Origin: Micromonospora polyrhachis
GTDB lineage: Bacteria; Actinomycetota; Actinomycetes; Mycobacteriales; Micromonosporaceae
DNA: 64,000 bases
Assembly: GCF_014203835.1 (NCBI RefSeq)
Contig: NZ_JACHJW010000001.1
Coordinates: 4,290,501-4,354,500 of the forward strand
Reading direction: 5' to 3'
In this document: piece by piece, positions 1 to 8,255 of the stretch
Layout of the letters: each line of letters opens with the position of its first letter
Numbering within the stretch: the first letter of the stretch is position 1
Made by a program: the position numbers and the translations under genes
The notes under the pieces: generated by a model
The model's input: the letters and a program-made list of their open reading frames with translations, nothing else
Databases searched by the model: none
Told to the model about the DNA's origin: nothing

Positions 1-44
1 AGGGCCAGAAGGGCCCGCAGGCGGAGAACATCCGCCCCGTCTGA
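1..44 (+). CDS. Cold-shock protein (CspA family), C-terminal end only
   Basis: The window opens inside a gene. The frame from position 3 reads GQKGPQAENIRPV and stops with TGA at 42-44. A GQKGPQAxN tail is typical of the single-domain cold-shock RNA/DNA-binding proteins, which are about 65-130 residues long; the nucleic-acid-binding RNP motifs would lie before the window. The next gene on the same strand is a DEAD-box RNA helicase, a pairing that fits cold-induced RNA remodelling. Only 13 codons are visible, so the family call rests on this tail and the neighbour. Confidence 0.7.
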   Translation, partial: GQKGPQAENIRPV

Positions 45-65
45 GCTGGGCATCGCTCAGTCCTA

Positions 66-120
66 CCGCGCCCTCCGGGCGCGGTGACGCGGCCGACCCG
101 TGCCTACCGGCACGGGTCGG
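66..120 (+). terminator. Two tandem perfect hairpins after the cold-shock gene
   Basis: Arms 66-73 and 77-84 form a perfect 8-bp stem with a 3-nt loop. Arms 93-104 and 109-120 form a perfect 12-bp stem with a TACC loop. There is no clear T-tract. They may terminate the cold-shock transcript or be structured parts of the long leader of the downstream helicase mRNA. Confidence 0.6.
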
Positions 121-211
121 ATCCCGCGCTTCTATTCCGGTTCGTGCTTGCGACCGTTGGCGGTGGTCCTACCCCAGCGGCAGCGCTCGCCTGTGCGGCT
201 TTCCGCCTGAC

Positions 212-252
212 GAGCCTTCCTCGACACGTGCCGCCATCGAGGAAGGCTCCAC
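212..252 (+). promoter_or_regulatory. 13-bp hairpin sequestering the helicase ribosome-binding site
   Basis: GAGCCTTCCTCGA (212-224) is the exact reverse complement of TCGAGGAAGGCTC (237-249), with a 12-nt loop. The Shine-Dalgarno GGAAGG (241-246) lies wholly in the right arm and the ATG follows at 253. As written the mRNA would hide its own ribosome-binding site until the stem is opened. The natural reading is translational control of an RNA helicase by RNA structure, possibly autoregulated by the helicase or by cold-shock protein. The structure is seen; the mechanism is inferred. Confidence 0.65.
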
Positions 253-1563
253 ATGACTACCCCTGCCATCAATACGTTCGCCGACACACAGTTGGCGCCC
301 GTGCTGCACGCCGCGCTGGCCGCGAACGGCATCACCGAGCCGTTCCCGATCCAGGCGGCCACCCTGCCCGACTCGCTCGCCGGTCGGGACGTACTCGGCC
401 GGGGCCGTACCGGTTCCGGTAAGACCCTCGCCTTCGGCCTGCCGCTGCTGTCCCGGACCGCCGGTCGCCGAGCCCGCCCGGGCCAGCCGCTGGCCCTGGT
501 GCTGGTGCCCACCCGTGAACTCGCCCAGCAGGTCACCACGGCGCTGGCACCGTACGCCCAGGCGGTCAAGCTGCGGTGTGCCACCGTGGTCGGTGGCCTG
601 TCGCTGCGCCGTCAGGCGGACGCCCTGCGGGCCGGTGCCGAGGTCGTCGTGGCCACACCGGGCCGGCTGCACGACCTGATCGACCGGGGGGACTGCCGGC
701 TCGACCAGGTGGCCATCACGGTGCTGGACGAGGCCGACCAGATGGCCGACATGGGCTTCCTGCCGCAGGTCACGAAGCTGCTGGAGCAGGTCGCCCCGAA
801 CGGGCAGCGGATGCTCTTCTCCGCCACCCTGGACCGGGGGGTCGACCGGCTGGTCCGGCGGTTCCTGACCAACCCGGTGTCGCATTCGGTCGACCCGGGC
901 ACCGCCACCGTCACCGCGATGACCCACCATGTCCTGCACGTGGAGTTGGCCGACAAGGCCGCCACGCTCACCCAGATCGCCGCCCGCGAGGGCCGCACCA
1001 TCCTGTTCATGGGTACGAAGCACCGTGCGGACCGCCTGGCCCGGCAACTGCTGGCCGCCGGCGTACGGGCGGCGGCCCTGCACGGTGGCAAGTCGCAGCC
1101 GCAGCGGACCCGGATCCTGGAGCAGTTTCGCACCGGCCAGGTGACCACCCTGGTCGCGACCGACGTGGCGGCGCGCGGCATCCACGTCGACGGGCTCGAC
1201 CTGGTGGTCAACGTGGACCCGCCGACGGAGGCCAAGGACTACCTGCACCGGGGCGGCCGGACCGCTCGGGCCGGTGAGTCGGGCGGTGTGGTCACCCTGG
1301 TGCTGCCGGAGCAGCGCCGGGACGTGTCCCGGCTGATGAGCACCGCCGGGATCAAGCCGGAGTCGATTCGGGTCCGCCCCGGTGACCCGGAGTTGGTCCG
1401 GGTGACCGGGGCGCGCGTTCCGTCCGGGGTGCCGGCGACCATTGCGCCACCGGCCCAGCCGGCAGCGGCGGCTAAACCGGCACCGGCGGCTCGATCCGCG
1501 CACCGTGGCTCCGGTCGGCCGCGTCGCCCCCGGCGTCGCCCGGGTCAGCAGTCGACAACCTAG
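253..1563 (+). CDS. DEAD-box ATP-dependent RNA helicase (RhlE-like)
   Basis: This 436-residue helicase has the two RecA domains of the family. Visible motifs are the Q-motif glutamine near residue 34, Walker A GRTGSGKT (51-58), PTRELA (86-91), TPGRL (135-139), DEAD (159-162), SAT near 191, and the motif VI block HRGGRTARAG near 332. The C-terminus is a Pro/Ala/Arg-rich basic tail, probably a non-specific RNA-binding extension. It should unwind short RNA duplexes in ribosome assembly or mRNA turnover, especially in the cold. ATG 253 is chosen because GGAAGG sits 6 nt upstream. Its 3' end overlaps the convergent hydrolase gene by 92 bp. Confidence 0.93.
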   Translation: MTTPAINTFADTQLAPVLHAALAANGITEPFPIQAATLPDSLAGRDVLGRGRTGSGKTLAFGLPLLSRTAGRRARPGQPLALVLVPTRELAQQVTTALAPYAQAVKLRCATVVGGLSLRRQADALRAGAEVVVATPGRLHDLIDRGDCRLDQVAITVLDEADQMADMGFLPQVTKLLEQVAPNGQRMLFSATLDRGVDRLVRRFLTNPVSHSVDPGTATVTAMTHHVLHVELADKAATLTQIAAREGRTILFMGTKHRADRLARQLLAAGVRAAALHGGKSQPQRTRILEQFRTGQVTTLVATDVAARGIHVDGLDLVVNVDPPTEAKDYLHRGGRTARAGESGGVVTLVLPEQRRDVSRLMSTAGIKPESIRVRPGDPELVRVTGARVPSGVPATIAPPAQPAAAAKPAPAARSAHRGSGRPRRPRRRPGQQSTT

Positions 1564-3082
1564 CGCGGCGCAGGTCGGCCAGAGCGTGTCCGGCGAGGAC
1601 GATGCGGACCAGCGCGAGCGTGGTGGCGAGCACCGCGACGGCCACGCTGGTCTGCCCGAGGTCCGGTGCCCAGAGCAGCACCTGCGCCGGGCCGGCACCC
1701 GACGCGGCGGGTAGCCCCCAGACTGCCCCGATCGCCAGGGCGGCGCAGCCGACCAGCCAGCCGACGGTGGTGGCGAGGAGCCGGCCCCGGGTCGGTGCCC
1801 CGCTCGGCCGATTTGCCGACCGACGCCGCCGGATTGCCCGTACCAGCGTCCACACCAGACCGGCGAGCAGCAGGCCGGCGATCGTGACCATGGCGATGAG
1901 TGCCCCGGTCAGGAGGGGGTCCGGCTCCGCCATGGTGGGGGCGCCGCCGTGCAGGATCCGGGCGACGTCGAACGCGATGCCGGTCAGCGGTGGGTCCATC
2001 GCCAGGCTGTAGACATTGGACAGTACGACCACCGCCAGGTCCGAGCCGGGTACGAGCAGGACGTGGCTGAAGGAGTTGGGGACGGCCCCGGCGTGCCAGA
2101 CGATCCGGGTGTCGGTGTCGGTGCCGGTGCCGGTGAGAACGGTGTCCCGCCAGCCCAGCCCGTATCGGCCACCGCCACCGACGGGCATCTGATTGGTGTG
2201 CGCCTGCGCGATGCCCGAAGCGGAGAGCAGTCGGGTATTCCCGTACCGCCCGTCGTTGAGCTGAGCGATGGCGAAGTGGGTCAGATCGTCGAGGCTCGCC
2301 GCCAGATAGCCGTACGGCACACCGGAGGTGTCGTACGGGAGGTCGAAGCGTTGCGGGCGACCGAAGTGGTAACGGTGGCCGGCGGTGAGGCCGACCGCCG
2401 CCGCCTCGGCCGAAGTGGTGGCGGTGTGCCGCATGTCCAGCGGATCGAGCACGTCGCGTCGCAGGTACGTCCCGAACGGTTGCCCGGTGACCGCCTCGAC
2501 GAGCGCACCGAGGATCTGGTAGTTGGCGCTGCTGTACTGGTGGGTCTGCCCCGGGGCGGCAGTAGGGCGTAGCCGGGCGAGGTCCCGTACCGACCGGGTC
2601 AGGCCGTCCGGGGTGTTGTCGGCCCGGTCGGTCAGGTTACTGCCCTCGATGCCGGGCAGGCCGCTGGTGTGGGTCAGGAGTTGCCGTACGGTGATCAGCT
2701 CCGTCGCCGCCGGATCGGCGACGCGGAACCACGGGAGGTAGTGCCGGACCGGTGTGTCGAGGGCCACCCGTCCCGCCTCGACCAGTTGCAGCACCGCCAG
2801 TGCGGTGAACGGTTTGGCGACCGAGCCCAACAGGAACGGCGTCTGCCCGGTGACCGGCTGGCCGTCGCCGTCGACACCCCAGGCTCGCTGGTAGACGACC
2901 TGGTCGCCCCGCACGATCGCCACGCCACTGCCCGGTGTCTGGAGGTCGGCCAGCTGTCGGCTCAGGTACGAGTCCACTTCGGCGAACTCGTCGGCCGGCG
3001 GCGTACCGGCCGCTGGCAGGGCTGAGGTGAGTAGGGCGGCCAGAAAGGCCACGCCTGTCACCAGGCGTGCAAGGATCTTCAT
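1472..3082 (-). CDS. Membrane-anchored serine beta-lactamase-fold hydrolase (PBP4*/EstB type)
   Basis: A 536-residue protein with an N-terminal signal peptide (hydrophobic stretch about residues 8-25). The SxxK catalytic motif is SVAK (87-90), the tyrosine motif is YSSANY near 183-188, and a HAG triad lies near 326, all in the order of class C beta-lactamases and DD-peptidase-like esterases. After the catalytic domain come about four hydrophobic segments separated by an Arg-rich loop, so the enzyme is probably exported and then held by a C-terminal membrane domain. The substrate cannot be told; a peptidoglycan peptide or an ester is likely. It converges on the helicase gene, overlapping its last 92 bp. 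Confidence 0.85.
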   Translation of the reverse strand: MKILARLVTGVAFLAALLTSALPAAGTPPADEFAEVDSYLSRQLADLQTPGSGVAIVRGDQVVYQRAWGVDGDGQPVTGQTPFLLGSVAKPFTALAVLQLVEAGRVALDTPVRHYLPWFRVADPAATELITVRQLLTHTSGLPGIEGSNLTDRADNTPDGLTRSVRDLARLRPTAAPGQTHQYSSANYQILGALVEAVTGQPFGTYLRRDVLDPLDMRHTATTSAEAAAVGLTAGHRYHFGRPQRFDLPYDTSGVPYGYLAASLDDLTHFAIAQLNDGRYGNTRLLSASGIAQAHTNQMPVGGGGRYGLGWRDTVLTGTGTDTDTRIVWHAGAVPNSFSHVLLVPGSDLAVVVLSNVYSLAMDPPLTGIAFDVARILHGGAPTMAEPDPLLTGALIAMVTIAGLLLAGLVWTLVRAIRRRRSANRPSGAPTRGRLLATTVGWLVGCAALAIGAVWGLPAASGAGPAQVLLWAPDLGQTSVAVAVLATTLALVRIVLAGHALADLRRARLSTADPGDAGGDAADRSHGARIEPPVPV

Positions 3083-3115
3083 CTTTGTCCCCGTCTGGTC
3101 CGATCGTCCTGCTGC

Positions 3116-3439
3116 TCAACCGATCTGGCTGAGCAGCTTCTCCAGGGCGGCCAGGCGTTGTTTGACCGCTGCCAGTTCGGTGTGGGTGTTCTTCAGCTCC
3201 GCGCGTACGCCCTGGAGTTCAACCACTGTGGCCTGCGTACCGTCGGCGAACCTTGCCTCGGCGGTGGTGGCCTGTTCGGCGAGCGTGCGGTAGTGGGTCT
3301 CCCGGGTGGCGGAGTGCCGGGTGCGGTAGACGCTCAGGCCCACGAACGCGACGATGGCGACCAGCGCGACGAGCATCACCATCGAGCCGATGGAGGCCGT
3401 CTGGGCGAGGTCCAACGCGATGACAGGTGTGGTGTCCAC
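3116..3439 (-). CDS. Small membrane protein with coiled coil
   Basis: A 107-residue protein with one transmembrane helix (about residues 18-38) followed by a charged, heptad-like stretch ending in a leucine-rich helix (residues 70-104), so one membrane anchor plus a cytoplasmic coiled coil is expected. The GTG start directly abuts the TAA of the upstream winged-helix gene, and the GGGAAG upstream supplies the ribosome-binding site, so the two are translationally coupled. I do not recognise the family. Co-transcription suggests it works with, or is regulated by, that transcription factor. Confidence 0.7.
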   Translation of the reverse strand: MDTTPVIALDLAQTASIGSMVMLVALVAIVAFVGLSVYRTRHSATRETHYRTLAEQATTAEARFADGTQATVVELQGVRAELKNTHTELAAVKQRLAALEKLLSQIG

Positions 3440-3850
3440 TTACTTCCCTTTCTTTTCGGGGCTTTCGGTGCTCAGGGTCCGTACGGCTTCCGCGATCGCC
3501 TCCGGGGTGAGTGCCATCGCGAACGGCACCACCTCGAAGTACTTCACCGAGCTGCCGTCCCGGGATGTCTCCAACGTGCCGTTGACCAGGCCGGCAGCTT
3601 CAAGGCGCTGGAGGTGCATGTAGAGCAGCGGGCGGTTCATCTGGAGCTGGCGGGCGAGTTCGCTGACGTAGTTCCGTCCGGGAGTGAGCGCGGCGATGAT
3701 CCGTAGCCGATGGGGACTGGCCAGGGCGGCCAGCACCAGCAGCAGTTCGTCGCCCGACGGCCCTGAGCCGTCGGTAGGTCCTGAGCCACCGGCCAGTCCT
3801 GAGTCGCCCGACAGTCCTGAGTCGCTGGGCAGTCCCGCTTCGTCGTGCAT
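3440..3850 (-). CDS. ArsR-like winged-helix transcriptional regulator
   Basis: A 136-residue protein. The first 28 residues are a Gly/Ser/Asp repeat of the GDSGLxGGSGPT type, probably disordered. Residues from about 30 form a winged helix: LLLVLAALASPHRLRIIAAL, then a recognition helix around NYVSELARQLQMNRPLLYMHL and a beta wing (SSVKYFEV). No cysteine pair is seen, so metal sensing of the ArsR type is not supported. Two tandem palindromes lie 21-64 bp before the ATG and are the obvious autoregulatory operator. It forms a two-gene operon with the coiled-coil membrane protein. Confidence 0.8.
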   Translation of the reverse strand: MHDEAGLPSDSGLSGDSGLAGGSGPTDGSGPSGDELLLVLAALASPHRLRIIAALTPGRNYVSELARQLQMNRPLLYMHLQRLEAAGLVNGTLETSRDGSSVKYFEVVPFAMALTPEAIAEAVRTLSTESPEKKGK

Positions 3851-3870
3851 CCCGTCCCACGTCCTCCCCG

Positions 3871-3914
3871 GGTGTCAGAAATAGCTGACACCCCTGTCGG
3901 ATCAGGCTGACACC
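3871..3914. promoter_or_regulatory. Tandem palindromic operator TGTCRG-N6-CTGACA (two copies)
   Basis: Copy 1 is TGTCAG (3873-3878), 6 nt, CTGACA (3885-3890), with arms extending to GGTGTCAG/CTGACACC. Copy 2 is TGTCGG (3895-3900), 6 nt, CTGACA (3907-3912). The centres are 22 bp apart, about two helical turns, so two dimers could bind the same face. The site lies between the winged-helix gene and the divergent small membrane protein at 4024. Confidence 0.6.
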
Positions 3915-4023
3915 CGGTTCGTCGTGAAGTCAAGTCGGATGGACGACTGTGCCGGGACGGGCGACCCGCGAGCCTGTTCCCCTAGGGAAGGCCCGGCGTC
4001 CCAGGAAGTCTGGAGAGGTGGCC

Positions 4024-4248
4024 ATGGTTGGTGAGGCGGTGCGGGAACTTCTCGTGGTACTCACGCTCGCCCTCGTCGGGCTCCTGCTCGCCCTGCTCGC
4101 CGCGTTCACCCCGTGGTACGACGCAGCCACCTCGACCGATCTGCCGGTGGTGGTCGAGATGTACGCGCCGGGTCGGTCTCCAACGCCGGTACGACCGACG
4201 GAACACTCCGGGTCCAGGTCCGACCTGACCGCCTTCCCGGCCGGCTGA
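4024..4248 (+). CDS. Small single-pass membrane protein
   Basis: A 74-residue protein with an uninterrupted hydrophobic helix from about residue 9 to 30, followed by a short polar tail. ATG 4024 is chosen because GGAGAGG (4012-4018) is correctly spaced. An upstream in-frame ATG at 3949 would add a charged segment but has no ribosome-binding site. I do not recognise it. It is divergent from the winged-helix operon and shares its operator region, so it may belong to the same regulon. Confidence 0.55.
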   Translation: MVGEAVRELLVVLTLALVGLLLALLAAFTPWYDAATSTDLPVVVEMYAPGRSPTPVRPTEHSGSRSDLTAFPAG

Positions 4249-4281
4249 CCCGAGCTGACGATCCGATGACTCGGGTCAGCC
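4243..4281 (+). terminator. Terminator-like hairpin overlapping a stop codon
   Basis: GGCTGACCCGAG (4243-4254) pairs perfectly with CTCGGGTCAGCC (4270-4281). The stop codon TGA (4246-4248) of the small membrane protein lies in the left arm. There is no T-run. Confidence 0.5.
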
Positions 4282-4305
4282 AGTCGGTGGTGTTCACTAG
4301 AGGGG

Positions 4306-5196
4306 ATGGCTTCCACCACGCCCCCGCCCCCCGAGTCCGGACCGAGGTCCGGACCGAGTTGGTCGGCGGGCATGGTCACCCGGCTGGGGACGCCGTCGGT
4401 GACCGCCCGCTCCGACGCCGCTTCACCGGCATCCGAGCCGCGTAACCGTCAGCGGCGTCGACTGTGGTGGTTCGGCGGCGCGGCCTTGGCCGTATTGGCG
4501 GCCGGCCTGGCCGTCGTCCTCGCGATGGTGCTCTCCGGTGATCCCCGGATCCTCGGCGACGACTACGAGGCACCGCCCGACACCCGACCCCAGCTGGCTC
4601 GGATGTGCCCCCCGCCCGCCTCGCCCCCGGCGAGGACCGACCAGCCCCCCGTTGACCCCGGCCCGCCGCCGTCCGGTGCCCGGACCGTCGACCAGGAGGC
4701 CGGGATCTCGTACGCCGCCCTCGGTGCACCCTGGCAACCGTGGGACGTGCTGTGGAACGCCGGGGCGCTGGAGGTGCCGTACAAGGTCGGGCAGCACTTC
4801 GTCACCGAACCGCAGTACAACGGCTTCAGCGACTACCACGCCTCGATCCTGTCCGCCGCGGTGCCGGCCGCCGACAACGACGCCCTGATACTCGACATCG
4901 AGTGTGTCGGCCGGCGGGTCGCCGACGACGTGCGCGCCGAGTACTACCCGCAGCCGAACCGGATGGAGCCGATCCGGGACGAGCGGGCCACGATCGGCGG
5001 TCGACCCGCGTGGGTGGCGGTGTTCCGGCTGCACTTCAGCCGGCCGGGCCTACGGGCCACCGACGAGTTGGCGGCGGTGGCCTGCATCGACGTTGGTCGG
5101 CCGACCGCCGCCATCCTCTACATCTCGATTCCCGGCACCCACCGACAGTACGACCCGGTGGTCGACCAGGTGCTGAACTCGGTGCGGGTCCGCTAG
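4306..5196 (+). CDS. Membrane-anchored protein with a large extracytoplasmic domain, unknown function
   Basis: A 296-residue protein with a Pro/Ser-rich cytoplasmic N-terminus, an Arg-rich stop (RRRR, about 50-55), one transmembrane helix (about 56-77), a proline-rich linker and a globular C-terminal domain of about 180 residues containing three cysteines. ATG 4306 follows AGAGGGG. The topology is that of a type II membrane protein exposed outside the cell. I do not recognise the domain, and no catalytic motif is evident. Confidence 0.75.
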   Translation: MASTTPPPPESGPRSGPSWSAGMVTRLGTPSVTARSDAASPASEPRNRQRRRLWWFGGAALAVLAAGLAVVLAMVLSGDPRILGDDYEAPPDTRPQLARMCPPPASPPARTDQPPVDPGPPPSGARTVDQEAGISYAALGAPWQPWDVLWNAGALEVPYKVGQHFVTEPQYNGFSDYHASILSAAVPAADNDALILDIECVGRRVADDVRAEYYPQPNRMEPIRDERATIGGRPAWVAVFRLHFSRPGLRATDELAAVACIDVGRPTAAILYISIPGTHRQYDPVVDQVLNSVRVR

Positions 5197-5208
5197 TGCC
5201 CGCCGGGC

Positions 5209-5258
5209 AGACCTTGGTGGGAAATGACCCCTCGGGAGGCCACGATCCACCAGGGTCT
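5209..5258. terminator. Long-loop inverted repeat between convergent genes
   Basis: AGACCTTGGTGG (5209-5220) and CCACCAGGGTCT (5247-5258) pair with one wobble across a 26-nt loop. The position between two converging genes suits a bidirectional terminator, though the loop is long. Confidence 0.35.
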
Positions 5259-5295
5259 AGAACGGTCTGGAACTGCGCTACCCGTATCCGATGCC

Positions 5296-6267
5296 TCAGC
5301 CGGCCGTGCTGTCCAATATCCCCCAACGTCGGCGGATGGCCCGGTCGGCCGCGCCGAATGCCGCGTCCACCAGCAGCCCCACCAGCAGGATCACGATCAT
5401 GATCGCGATCAGCCGCTCGGCATCGGACAGTTCCCGGGCATAGGTGAGCTGTGCGCCGATGGAGGTCTTCGTCGCGATGACCACCAGCAGTTCACCAGCC
5501 ATCAGACTGCGCCAGGCGAACGCCCAGCCCTGCTTGAGGCCGGCCACGATCGCCGGCAACGCGGCCGGTGCGATGACGTACCGGTAGAGGCTGATGCCCC
5601 GGGCTCCCAGGTTGCGGCCGGCCCGCAGCAACAGGGGCGGTACGTAGTCGACGCCGTGGATGACGCCGTTGGCGATCGAGGGTGCCGCGCCGAGCACCAC
5701 CACGAAGAAGATGGCCTGTTCGCTGAGTTGGAACAGCAGGATCGCCAGGGGGAACCAGGCGATCGACGGCATGGTCTGCAAGGCCGTGATCATGGAGCCG
5801 AGGGCGGCGCGTAACACCCGTACCCGGGCCACGGCCAGGCCCAGGAGCAGACCTACCGTCACCGCTGCGGCGAAGCCCACGACGGCCCGCCGGCCGGTGG
5901 TCGCCAGGCCGTTCCAGAGTGCCGGGTCGACCAGGTAACCGCCCAGGTCCCGGCCGACCGTCACCGGACCGGGCAGGGCGTACTCGGGCTTCCAGCCACT
6001 CCAGACCACCGCCTGCCAGGCCAGCACCGCCAGGCCGAGAGCGGTGAGCTTGGGCCAGGTCGAGGCCCAGAGCAGCCGGGCCCGAGAGGCGGTCTTCTCC
6101 CGACTGGCGATCTCCAGGGCGTCGAGCCCGGAGATGGTCTCCCGGCCGGTTCCCCGGGTGGCGGCGTCAGCTCCCCGAGCGGCCGCGTCGGCTTCCTGGG
6201 TGGCGGCGTCAGCCTCCCGATTGGCGGCGTCGGTAGTCGCGGTGGTGGTGATCGTGTCACTGGCCAT
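5296..6267 (-). CDS. ssuC: ABC transporter permease, aliphatic sulfonate (SsuC) type
   Basis: A 323-residue permease with a charged, repetitive N-terminus (Asp-Ala-Ala and Glu-Ala-Asp-Ala-Ala units, residues 8-35) and then about six transmembrane helices. The EAA loop that docks the ATPase is visible at about GARGISLYRYVIAPAALP. ATG 6267 is preferred because GGAGGTG precedes it, and it overlaps the ssuB stop by 11 bp, giving tight coupling. Nitrate and taurine permeases look alike, so the substrate is inferred from the partners and the sulfur-assimilation genes elsewhere in the window. Confidence 0.85.
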   Translation of the reverse strand: MASDTITTTATTDAANREADAATQEADAAARGADAATRGTGRETISGLDALEIASREKTASRARLLWASTWPKLTALGLAVLAWQAVVWSGWKPEYALPGPVTVGRDLGGYLVDPALWNGLATTGRRAVVGFAAAVTVGLLLGLAVARVRVLRAALGSMITALQTMPSIAWFPLAILLFQLSEQAIFFVVVLGAAPSIANGVIHGVDYVPPLLLRAGRNLGARGISLYRYVIAPAALPAIVAGLKQGWAFAWRSLMAGELLVVIATKTSIGAQLTYARELSDAERLIAIMIVILLVGLLVDAAFGAADRAIRRRWGILDSTAG

Positions 6268-7051
6268 GGCGGCCCACCTCCGTACGCAGTCGGTCGGTGA
6301 CCTCGGCGGCGATGGCCGCGATCTCGGGGGAGTCGATCCGGCGTGGCCGGGGTACATCGACCCGGGTGTCGTGGATGATTCGGCCGGGCCGGCTGGAGAG
6401 CAGCACGATCCGGTCGGCGAGGCGGGCCGCCTCGCGTACGTTGTGGGTGACGAAGAGGACGGTCAGTCGCCGCTGCGACCAGATCCGTTCCAGTTCGTCG
6501 TGTAGCAGGTCGCGGGTCATCGCGTCCAGCGCCCCGAACGGCTCGTCCATCAGCAGCACCGGGGTGTCCAGGGCGAGCGTGCGGGCCAACGCCACCCGTT
6601 GCCGCATTCCGCCGGAGAGTTCGTGCGGGCGGTGCCGGCCGAATCCGGTCAGGTGGACCGTCTCCAGCAGTTCGGCGACTTGGGCCCGGCGGTCGGCGCG
6701 GGCGAGGCCGCGCAGCTTCAACGGCACCTCGATGTTGGCCGCCACGGTCAGCCAGGGGAAGAGGGCCGGTTCCTGGAACATGAACCCGGGCCGGACGGCT
6801 GGACCGTCGAGCGAGTCGCCGGTGAGTTGGACCGCCCCGGAGGTCACCTGGTCGAGCCCGGCGACCAGGTTGAGCAGGGTGCTTTTGCCGCAGCCGGAGG
6901 CGCCGACGAGGCAGACGAACTCGCCGGCCCGGACGTCGAGGTCCACCCCGTCCAGGGCCAGTACGGCGTTGTCGCCCCGGCCGTACACCTTGGTCACGCC
7001 GGAGAGTGCGACGGCGGTGGTCGTGCGCTGCGGTGCGGTACGGGTGGTCAT
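6257..7051 (-). CDS. ssuB: ABC transporter ATP-binding protein, SsuB/TauB type
   Basis: A 264-residue ATPase with Walker A GASGCGKST, Q-loop (MFQEPALFPW), signature LSGGMRQR, Walker B VLLMDEPFGALD and the H-loop TH in LFVTHNV. The family powers import of sulfonates, nitrate or taurine by binding the permease EAA loop on the cytoplasmic face. Its ATG overlaps the ssuA stop as ATGA (7048-7051), and its own stop lies inside the ssuC start region, so the three genes form one operon transcribed right to left. Confidence 0.9.
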   Translation of the reverse strand: MTTRTAPQRTTTAVALSGVTKVYGRGDNAVLALDGVDLDVRAGEFVCLVGASGCGKSTLLNLVAGLDQVTSGAVQLTGDSLDGPAVRPGFMFQEPALFPWLTVAANIEVPLKLRGLARADRRAQVAELLETVHLTGFGRHRPHELSGGMRQRVALARTLALDTPVLLMDEPFGALDAMTRDLLHDELERIWSQRRLTVLFVTHNVREAARLADRIVLLSSRPGRIIHDTRVDVPRPRRIDSPEIAAIAAEVTDRLRTEVGRHGQ

Positions 7052-8106
7052 GGCTGGGGGATTTCGGTCTTGCCCTGGGCCTTGAGTACCTCGTTGAGGT
7101 AGCTCAGGTCGTACAGGCCGTCGAGGTCGACCGGCTGGGTCAGCTCGACGGCGACCGCGTGGTCCAGTCCGGTCCTGAGTGAGGACGCGATCGGGTCGTT
7201 GAGGAACTCCAACGTGGTCCAGGCCTGCTTGATGAGTGCGAGGTCGAGCGGCTTGCCGGTGATCTTGCCAATGTGCGCGGAGATCGCCTGCTGCGCCTCG
7301 TCGGGGCGGCTGTTGACGAACTCGTTGGCGGCCACCTGACCTTCGACGAGCTTGCGTACCACGTCCGGGTGGGCCTTGAGGAACTTCGTACTGACGATCA
7401 GGTTGGTGATGACGAACCGCTTGTCCGGCCACAGGTCCCGCTCGTCGACCAGCACCTTGCCGCCGGCGTTGACCAGTCGGGAGACGAACGGTTCGGGGAC
7501 CCAGGCACCGTCGATGGCCCCGGTGCCGAAGGTCTCCACGGTCTGCGCGTTCTCCTGCGGCACGATCTGTACGTCGCCGCCGCCCTCCCTGGTGGTCCGG
7601 AGTCCCTTCTCCTTGAGCCAGTGGCGGATGGCCACGTCCTGGGTGTTGCCCAACTGCGGAGTGGCGATCTTCTTGCCGCGTAGGTCCTCGGCGCTGTCGA
7701 TCCCGGGCTTGACGACCAGGGCCACCCCGCCGGAGGCGGCACCGGAGATGACGCGTACCGCGTCGCCCTTGGACTTGGAGTGGGCGTTGACCGTCGGGTT
7801 CGGGCCGATGTAGGTGGCGTCCAACGCGCCGGAGAAGATCGCCTCGATGGCGGCTGGGCCGGCATTGAAGGTCTTGGTGTCGAGCTTGACGTTGCTGCCG
7901 AGCTTCTCGGCGAAGATGCCGCGTTCCACGCCGACCACAGCGGGGGCGTGGGTGATGTTCGGAAAGTAGCCGAGCCGGAGGGTGACCGGGCCGCCGTTGG
8001 CGGTCGCGCTGTCGTCGCTGCCGCACCCGGTGGTGCCGAGCGTCGCGACGGCCACGGCCGCGAGGGCGGCCAGGGTGCCGAGTCGGCGGTACGGGAGACG
8101 TCTCAT
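7048..8106 (-). CDS. ssuA: Aliphatic sulfonate ABC transporter substrate-binding lipoprotein
   Basis: A protein of about 352 residues with a lipoprotein signal peptide ending in the lipobox LGTTGC, so it is anchored outside the membrane. The SsuA/TauA fold is indicated by LRLGYFPNITHAPAVVG, then IFSGALDATYIGPNPT and GAIDGAWVPEPF. ATG 8106 is chosen because it begins the basic MRRLPYRRL signal peptide; a TTG at 8118 is also in frame. It is the first gene of ssuABC and should be induced under sulfate limitation. Nitrate- or taurine-binding paralogues cannot be excluded. Confidence 0.87.
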   Translation of the reverse strand: MRRLPYRRLGTLAALAAVAVATLGTTGCGSDDSATANGGPVTLRLGYFPNITHAPAVVGVERGIFAEKLGSNVKLDTKTFNAGPAAIEAIFSGALDATYIGPNPTVNAHSKSKGDAVRVISGAASGGVALVVKPGIDSAEDLRGKKIATPQLGNTQDVAIRHWLKEKGLRTTREGGGDVQIVPQENAQTVETFGTGAIDGAWVPEPFVSRLVNAGGKVLVDERDLWPDKRFVITNLIVSTKFLKAHPDVVRKLVEGQVAANEFVNSRPDEAQQAISAHIGKITGKPLDLALIKQAWTTLEFLNDPIASSLRTGLDHAVAVELTQPVDLDGLYDLSYLNEVLKAQGKTEIPQP

Positions 8107-8127
8107 CGCGCCATCCAATCCATAGTT

Positions 8128-8148
8128 TTCCTACTTAGTTGATAGGAA
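8128..8148. promoter_or_regulatory. Palindrome upstream of the ssu operon
   Basis: TTCCTA (8128-8133), 9 nt, TAGGAA (8143-8148) is a perfect inverted repeat in an otherwise AT-poor region, 22-42 bp before the ssuA ATG. It is a candidate operator for a sulfur-responsive regulator. The divergent M16 gene starts 107 bp to the right. Confidence 0.45.
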
Positions 8149-8255
8149 GAGTGGGTTGATCGGCTGGCTCGGTCAAGCGGTCATCCACATCCTGGGAAGT
8201 CGGGCAAACCACCCGGGGTCCGTAGATCAGCGGGCGGACACGCTAGGGTCGGTGC

